A stretch of 64,000 nt of DNA. Source: Azospirillum sp. TSO22-1. Its GTDB lineage: Bacteria; Pseudomonadota; Alphaproteobacteria; Azospirillales; Azospirillaceae. Of the stretch, positions 59,124 through 64,000 are shown one piece after another. The position numbers were made by a program, and so were the translations under genes. The notes under the pieces are model-generated. The model was not told the DNA's origin and ran no database searches. It was given only the letters and a program-made list of their open reading frames with translations. Within the stretch, counting starts at the first letter, position 1. The number at the start of each line of letters is the position of its first letter. The stretch spans positions 1 through 64,000 of the forward strand of contig NZ_LGQZ01000076.1 of NCBI RefSeq assembly GCF_003116015.1, in the 5' to 3' direction.

Positions 59124-61025
59124 CTACCGCCCCGGATACCCCGCCGGCCCGATGCGCGACCAGGGCAGGTCCTCGATGCCCAGCTCGCGCGCCTGCCCGT
59201 CGGGGCGCAGGCGGAAATCGTCGTTGGCCGGATCGACGAAGTACGGGTTGGCCAGCCGCGGGCCCTGCTGCGAGCGCGCGGTCGCCGGGGGGCGCGGCGC
59301 CGCACCGCTGCCGGGGCGGTCGATGACGTTGGCGTTGAGCACCGGCTGCCCGCCGGTGTGGCTCTCGACGATGTCCTTCACCGGGGCGCGCAGGTGGATG
59401 ACGTTCTGCGTGATCGCGTTGTCCTTCAGGAAGCCGGCGACGCCGGCCTTCGGCACCCATTCCAGGCGCAGGAACCTGTCGTTCGGCCGGGTCAGCACAG
59501 CGATGTTGTTCTCCACCCGGTTGTTGTCGCCGCCGTGGATGAAGACCGACGCCCAGCCGGTGTCCATCAGGAAGTTGCCCTCCACCAGCACGCCGTTGGT
59601 CAGGTCGTCCAGGTAGATGCCGAAGCCCTTGTAGCGTTCCAGCCAGCGCCCGGCGGCGTCGGTGGCCAGCCCGCCGGTCTCGCGGATGTCGTTGTAGCGG
59701 ATGATGGTGCGGGTGTCGGTGTCGCTGCGCCCCAGCGTCTCGATGGCGCCGGCGTCGGCGGTCTCGCGCCCGGTGTCGCGGATGCGGTTGTACTCGATCA
59801 CCGTGCCGGTGTTGACCGTCTCCGGGTTCCAGTTCTTCAGCGAGATGCCGTAGCGCGCCGAGCGGCGGATGTCGTTGTGGCCGACCACGGTGTCGGTCAC
59901 GCCGGACAGGGACACCCCGGCGCTGAACAGCGCCACCTCCCCCACCCCGTCGATGGTGTTGGCGACGATGCGGTTACCGGCGCTGCCCGGCTTCACCTCC
60001 ACGCCGCTGCGGCCCAGGTGCTCCATCCGGTTGCCGCGCACCTCGTTATCGGAACTGCCGTTCAGCTCCAGTGCCTTGCCGACGTTGGCGAAGCGGTTGC
60101 CGACGATGCGGTGCCGGCCGCCGCCGTCGATCAGCACCGCCGGCCCGCTGTAAGGCACGTCCTCGAACGCCAATCCCTCCAGCGTGACCGCGGAGGTGCC
60201 GGCCAGCCGCAGCAGCGGCGCCAGCCGCGCCACCAGCACCGCCGGCTCGCGCCCGAACGCCCCGGCGTCGGGCGGCAGCAGCAGCAGGCGCTTGTCCCTG
60301 GCCCGCCAGGCGAACTGCCCGGGGAACTTCAGGAAGTCCGGATGGCCGAGCAGGCGGAAGGTGGCGCCGTCGCGCAGCGGGTACCAGGCATCGGCGTCCA
60401 GCGTCAGCGTGTGGCTCGCCGCGTCGATCTGCCGGATGCCGGCGATGTCGTCGGCCAGCCGCTCGCGGTCCAGCGTCTGCACCCGCACGCCGGGCTGCGC
60501 CCATTTCGGGTCGACCGCGCCGGGGGTGAAGCGGAAGCGCCGCTTGTCGCCGCCGCCCTTCACCGCGGTCGCCACCGCCCAGCCCGAGCGGATCGGGTCG
60601 TCCGGCGTGTAGTCGCCGCTGCGCGCCGCCTGCAGGCGCGTGCCGGCCAGCGTCACGTCGAGGCCCGGCTCGCGGCCGAGCGGTGCCGCGAACACGCCGC
60701 CGGCCTCCGGCTTGAAGCCCTCCACCCGCTCGGCACCGGAGAACACCGGCGTTTCGCCGGGTGCGGCGGCGATGCGCAGCCCTTCGTCCTCGGCGGCGAG
60801 GGTCAGCGTCTGCTCCATCCGGTAATGGCCGCCGCGCACGACGATGGACTTCACGCCGGCCTTGCGCGCTGCCTCCACCGCGCGCTTCAGCGTGGCGAAG
60901 GGGCTGTCGGCGTGGCCGCTCCCGCCGTCGCCGCCGGTGGGGGCGACGTAAAAGGCGCCGTCCGCCGCCCACGCCGGAAGCGCCCAGAGCACCGCGAGCA
61001 TCACCGCAAGCCGCCGGATCATCAT
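59124..61025 (-). CDS. Secreted right-handed beta-helix protein (candidate polysaccharide-acting enzyme)
   Basis: 633-residue exported protein: signal peptide MMIRRLAVMLAVLWALPAWA, then FYVAPTGGDGGSGHADSPFA typical of DUF1565-type starts, and a long beta-helix (about residues 280-560) with repeated N-R/I-V-N turns such as NRIVANTIDGVGEV, NRIRDTGRETADAGAIETLG and NRVENNIAVLTRPND. This fold covers alginate epimerases and polysaccharide lyases. On the opposite strand inside the exopolysaccharide cluster, it may trim or modify the polymer; catalytic residues not assigned. Confidence 0.85.
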   Translation of the reverse strand: MMIRRLAVMLAVLWALPAWAADGAFYVAPTGGDGGSGHADSPFATLKRAVEAARKAGVKSIVVRGGHYRMEQTLTLAAEDEGLRIAAAPGETPVFSGAERVEGFKPEAGGVFAAPLGREPGLDVTLAGTRLQAARSGDYTPDDPIRSGWAVATAVKGGGDKRRFRFTPGAVDPKWAQPGVRVQTLDRERLADDIAGIRQIDAASHTLTLDADAWYPLRDGATFRLLGHPDFLKFPGQFAWRARDKRLLLLPPDAGAFGREPAVLVARLAPLLRLAGTSAVTLEGLAFEDVPYSGPAVLIDGGGRHRIVGNRFANVGKALELNGSSDNEVRGNRMEHLGRSGVEVKPGSAGNRIVANTIDGVGEVALFSAGVSLSGVTDTVVGHNDIRRSARYGISLKNWNPETVNTGTVIEYNRIRDTGRETADAGAIETLGRSDTDTRTIIRYNDIRETGGLATDAAGRWLERYKGFGIYLDDLTNGVLVEGNFLMDTGWASVFIHGGDNNRVENNIAVLTRPNDRFLRLEWVPKAGVAGFLKDNAITQNVIHLRAPVKDIVESHTGGQPVLNANVIDRPGSGAAPRPPATARSQQGPRLANPYFVDPANDDFRLRPDGQARELGIEDLPWSRIGPAGYPGR

Positions 61026-61235
61026 CCCTCCACCCGAGTCCCCCGCGAAAACTGAAGTCCCGGCGGCGCCGCGTCCAAGGCCCAAAGGTGGTGCCACCGA
61101 CACGCGCCCAAGACGCGCAAGCGGTGCACGTCCGCCTGGGGCAAGCCCGATGCGCCCCGTCGCGAACGGACCCCGCCGCCGGAGCGGCTGTTTCACCGGT
61201 CGGACGACGCGCAGCGGATGGGGCGGGACCGACCG

Positions 61236-62603
61236 ATGATCGAAACGGCGCTGATCGCACAGGCCGCGGTGTTCGCGCTGGTCGTGGCGGTCTTCCTGAT
61301 GAGCGGGTCGGCGTCCATGTTCCACCCGCTCACCTACTACCTGATCTTCCATGGCCTGGTGTTCGTCGCCCGGCCGGTGCTGGTGCACCTCTACGGCTTC
61401 GACAACGTCTGGCTCTTCATGGGCTTCTGGCCGAACGACCAGCAGTTCATCCTCACGCTGACGGTCAGCACGGTGGCGATGGTCGCCTTCGCCATCGCCT
61501 GCGGCGTCGCCGGCAACGTCCGCCCGGACCTGAAGGCGCAGCCGAAGCTGGAGTTCGATCGCGCCGAGCTGGTCGCCTACGGCCTGACGCTGGCGCTGCT
61601 GGCGCCGCTGGCGATCTACTCCGCGGTGATGCGGCAGGACGGCGCCAGCTTCGACTTCACCGGCGACGTGCAGATGGAGCGCGACCCCGTCACCGGCCAG
61701 CCGATCTACGTCAACACCACCGGCTACATCGCCGAGGCGCACGCCATCGGCCTGCCGCTGACGCTGGGGCTGGTCTTCATCAGCCGCTTCAACCCGCTGT
61801 CCTTCATCCCGTTCCTCGGCTTCGTGCTGTACCGCGCGTACCTCGGCTGGGGTCGCTGGGCGATCATCATGGGGGTGATCTCGCTGGTGCTGCTGCTGCT
61901 CTACCGCTCGAAGCACAGGTGGTTCGCGTGGTGGCAGGTGCTCGCCGGGTTGCCGGTGCTGTACCTGTTCCACCTGCTGGGCTCCAACCGCGGCTGGACG
62001 CGCGCGGCGCTGAGCGGCGAGGCGCCGCCGCTGCTGGACGAGCCGGGGCGCAGCTTCATCGACAGCCTCGCCAACCAGGACCTCGCCAACTTCGACTTCC
62101 TCAGCTTCATCCTGTGGGTGGTGCCGGGGCAGTCGGGCACCCACACGTGGTTCACCCAGTACCTGCAGCTGTTCACCGAGCCGATCCCGCGCATCTTCTG
62201 GCCGGGCAAGCCGGTCGGCGCACCGGTCAAGTGGGTGGAGCTGAACGACTTCGGCAACTTCTCCAACCTCACCGCCTCGCTGGCCGGCGACGGCTGGATG
62301 AGCGGCGGCTGGATCGGCATGATCCTGACGATGGTGGTGGTCGGCCTCGTGCTGGGGCGGGTGCACCGCTGGTTCTGGACGAAGGGCTGCCGCACCCCGC
62401 AGGGCGTGCTGTTCTTCTGCACCTTCGTGCCGCTGTCGCTGCAATGGTACCGCGACGGCGGCATCACGATCTTCAAGTTCGGCTTCTTCGCCCTGCTGCC
62501 GATCCTGCTGTGGGTGGTGCTGAGCCGGTTCATGCGTGCCTGGGCCGCCTTCGGCGCGCGCGAGCAGAACCCCGGCCCGCTGATCACCCGCGCGCCCCGC
62601 TGA
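61236..62603 (+). CDS. Polysaccharide polymerase (Wzy-like)
   Basis: 455-residue membrane protein with about ten to twelve hydrophobic helices and a large periplasmic loop (about 300-350; WFTQYLQLFTEPIPRIFWPG), the hallmark of O-antigen/exopolysaccharide polymerases. No fixed catalytic motif is expected in Wzy. Its job would be joining flipped repeat units. I chose ATG 61236 over 61218. First gene after the divergent beta-helix gene. Confidence 0.85.
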   Translation: MIETALIAQAAVFALVVAVFLMSGSASMFHPLTYYLIFHGLVFVARPVLVHLYGFDNVWLFMGFWPNDQQFILTLTVSTVAMVAFAIACGVAGNVRPDLKAQPKLEFDRAELVAYGLTLALLAPLAIYSAVMRQDGASFDFTGDVQMERDPVTGQPIYVNTTGYIAEAHAIGLPLTLGLVFISRFNPLSFIPFLGFVLYRAYLGWGRWAIIMGVISLVLLLLYRSKHRWFAWWQVLAGLPVLYLFHLLGSNRGWTRAALSGEAPPLLDEPGRSFIDSLANQDLANFDFLSFILWVVPGQSGTHTWFTQYLQLFTEPIPRIFWPGKPVGAPVKWVELNDFGNFSNLTASLAGDGWMSGGWIGMILTMVVVGLVLGRVHRWFWTKGCRTPQGVLFFCTFVPLSLQWYRDGGITIFKFGFFALLPILLWVVLSRFMRAWAAFGAREQNPGPLITRAPR

Positions 62604-62611
62604 GGACCGTC

Positions 62612-63550
62612 ATGCCCCACACCGCTCCGGTGGCCGCCGCCATCGTCACCTTCAACCGCCTGGCGCTTCTGCGCGCCTGCGTCGAGGCGGTGCGCGCGCA
62701 AAAGCCGCGGCCGGCGCGCATCATCGTGGTCGACAGCGGCTCGACCGACGGCACCGCCGAATGGCTGGCGGCGCAGCCCGACCTCGACGTGGTCCGGCAA
62801 CGCAACTGCGGTTCGGCCGGCGCCTACCACACCGCCTTCGCCCGCGCGGTGGCGAGCGACCTGCTGTGGACCTGGGCGATGGACGACGACGGCCATCCGC
62901 AGCCGGGCGCGCTGGCCGAACTGCTGCACCAGGCCGAGGCGCACCGGCTGGACATCACCGGGGCCATGGTGGTGGCGGCGCAGGCGCCGGACGAGCTGGC
63001 CTTCCGCCTCGCCGGGCACACCCGCGCCGACGCCGCGGTGGCCGCCGCGGGGGACGGCGGGGTTCTGCTCGGCGACGTCTGCCCGTTCAACGGCACGCTG
63101 ATCCACCGCCGCGTCTTCGAGGTCATCGGCAACATCAAGCGTGAGATGTTCATCTGGGGCGACGAGTGGGAGTTCGGCCTGCGCGCCCGCCGGGCCGGCA
63201 TGCGCCTGGGCACCGCGGTGCACGCCCGCCACGTCCACCCGCGCGCGCAGAGCCGCCGCGTCGACCTGTTCGGCGGCTGGCTCGGCTGGGTCGAGGAGCT
63301 GCCGGAGGCGCGCGCCTCCTACTATTTCCGCAACATGGGCTACATCCACGGCCGCTACGAGGGCAAGGCGGCGGTGCCGAAGACGCTGGTCAAATACGGG
63401 CTCTACCACCTGCTGGCGCGGCGCGACCCGGCGGCGTTCCGGCGCTTCGCCGGCTGGTACCTGTCCGGCCTGCTCGACCGCTACCCCGAGGAGCTGAAGG
63501 CACCGCCGGTGCCGCTGCCGCTTCCCGGCGCGAAGCGCAGGAGCGCCTGA
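62612..63550 (+). CDS. Glycosyltransferase family 2
   Basis: 312-residue GT-A enzyme: AAIVTFNRLALLRACVEAV and VVDSGSTDGTAEWLAAQ are the nucleotide-binding start; the DXD-type motif is WAMDDDGHP, and FIWGDEWEFGLRARRAGMRL is the catalytic loop region (GDE). It is a soluble or peripheral enzyme adding one sugar. The ATG follows the polymerase by 8 bases. Donor unknown. Confidence 0.9.
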   Translation: MPHTAPVAAAIVTFNRLALLRACVEAVRAQKPRPARIIVVDSGSTDGTAEWLAAQPDLDVVRQRNCGSAGAYHTAFARAVASDLLWTWAMDDDGHPQPGALAELLHQAEAHRLDITGAMVVAAQAPDELAFRLAGHTRADAAVAAAGDGGVLLGDVCPFNGTLIHRRVFEVIGNIKREMFIWGDEWEFGLRARRAGMRLGTAVHARHVHPRAQSRRVDLFGGWLGWVEELPEARASYYFRNMGYIHGRYEGKAAVPKTLVKYGLYHLLARRDPAAFRRFAGWYLSGLLDRYPEELKAPPVPLPLPGAKRRSA

Positions 63551-63551
63551 C

Positions 63552-64000
63552 ATGGCCACCGTCAGCGCCGTCATCGCCACCTTCAACCGGTGCGCCGAGT
63601 TGCGCACCGCGCTGACCCGCCTGCGCGGGCAGAGCCTCGCGGTGGCGGAGATCCTGGTGGTGGACGACGGCTCGACCGACGGCACCGGCGCCATGATGCG
63701 GGCGGAGTTCCCCGACGCGCGCTACGTCCGCCTGCCGGAGAACCGCGGGCTGATCTGGGCGCGCAACTTCGGCTTCGTGAACACGACGGGCGACTACGTG
63801 CTGTCGGTGGACGACGATTCCTGGTTCGTCGACGACGACGGCCTCGCCCGCGCCGTCGCCCACATGGAGGCGCACCCGGACGTGGCGGCGGCGGCCTGCA
63901 ACATCACGACGCGCGACGGGCTGGTCTACCTGCCGCCAGGTGCCGCACCGTTCGAGGTGCCGTGGTACGTCGGCTGCGGCCACCTGCTGCGCCGGACGGC
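63552..64000 (+). CDS. Glycosyltransferase family 2 (cut by right edge)
   Basis: The first 149 codons only. VSAVIATFNRCAELRTAL, VVDDGSTDGTGAMMRAEFP and the DXD motif LSVDDDSWFVDDDG identify GT2. It begins one base after the previous stop, so it is part of the same operon. Catalytic base and length are not visible. Confidence 0.9.
   Translation, partial: MATVSAVIATFNRCAELRTALTRLRGQSLAVAEILVVDDGSTDGTGAMMRAEFPDARYVRLPENRGLIWARNFGFVNTTGDYVLSVDDDSWFVDDDGLARAVAHMEAHPDVAAAACNITTRDGLVYLPPGAAPFEVPWYVGCGHLLRRT

Overview
The window is 64 kb of very high GC DNA (roughly 70% by eye, not counted) from a free-living alphaproteobacterium, most likely a Rhodospirillales/Azospirillaceae-type organism. The reasons are the ffh-rpsP-rimM-trmD-rplS operon, a RegB/RegA (ActS/ActR) redox pair, DUF2336 and DUF1289 genes, an alphaproteobacterial-type flagellin N-terminus, adjacent dapD and dapE, and chemoreceptors of alphaproteobacterial style. 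The taxonomic call is inference from gene content. No rRNA, tRNA, CRISPR array, prophage or complete insertion sequence was seen.

Layout. 1-10 kb: a flagellin cut by the left edge with a hairpin in its leader; a LysR regulator; an enoyl-CoA hydratase; a peptide ABC importer (binding protein and two permeases, no ATPase); an M20 amidohydrolase with a GST; and a ParE-type toxin-antitoxin pair. 9-15 kb: leuC, small metal-binding proteins, an EamA exporter, thiC under a TPP riboswitch, and a BON protein. 15-19.5 kb: the ffh/ribosomal-protein operon, read leftwards from a good sigma-70 promoter, with a glyoxalase-fold gene inserted. 19.7-27.6 kb: a pentapeptide-repeat protein, a VOC protein, a J-domain-like protein, a diguanylate cyclase/DUF2336/periplasmic-protein operon and a HAD nucleotidase. 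27.6-31.5 kb: a 44-codon DUF1289 gene, a possible small RNA, and dapD-dapE of lysine biosynthesis. 31.5-35 kb: two tandem paralogous chemoreceptors. 35-40.7 kb: cobT diverging from cobS-cobC, an aldo/keto reductase facing a LysR regulator, and small enzymes. 40.7-47.8 kb: regA/regB, then an ABC-2 exporter, LpxD-like acyltransferase, acyl carrier protein and ketoacyl synthase, then a Crp/Fnr regulator.

48-64 kb is an exopolysaccharide cluster. It holds a Wzz/BY-kinase co-polymerase, a Wzx flippase, a nucleotide-sugar dehydrogenase, an SDR epimerase, GDP-fucose synthase, three GT4-type glycosyltransferases, a Wzy-like polymerase, two GT2 enzymes (the last cut by the right edge), and a secreted beta-helix protein on the opposite strand. 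Together these would make activated sugars, assemble a repeat unit, flip it, polymerise it and control chain length. The initiating transferase and outer-membrane exporter are not in view.

The most striking feature the genes do not explain is a family of GC-rich palindromes between genes. Three copies (17092-17183, 40310-40405, 54385-54480) are nearly identical 92-96 bp inverted doublets with conserved arms and variable loops, resembling REPINs. Related hairpins lie in several operon junctions (binding protein/permease, rpsP/rimM, dapD/dapE, epimerase/fcl, BY-kinase/flippase). Two other dispersed-type inverted repeats occur at 15048-15216 and 27671-27751.
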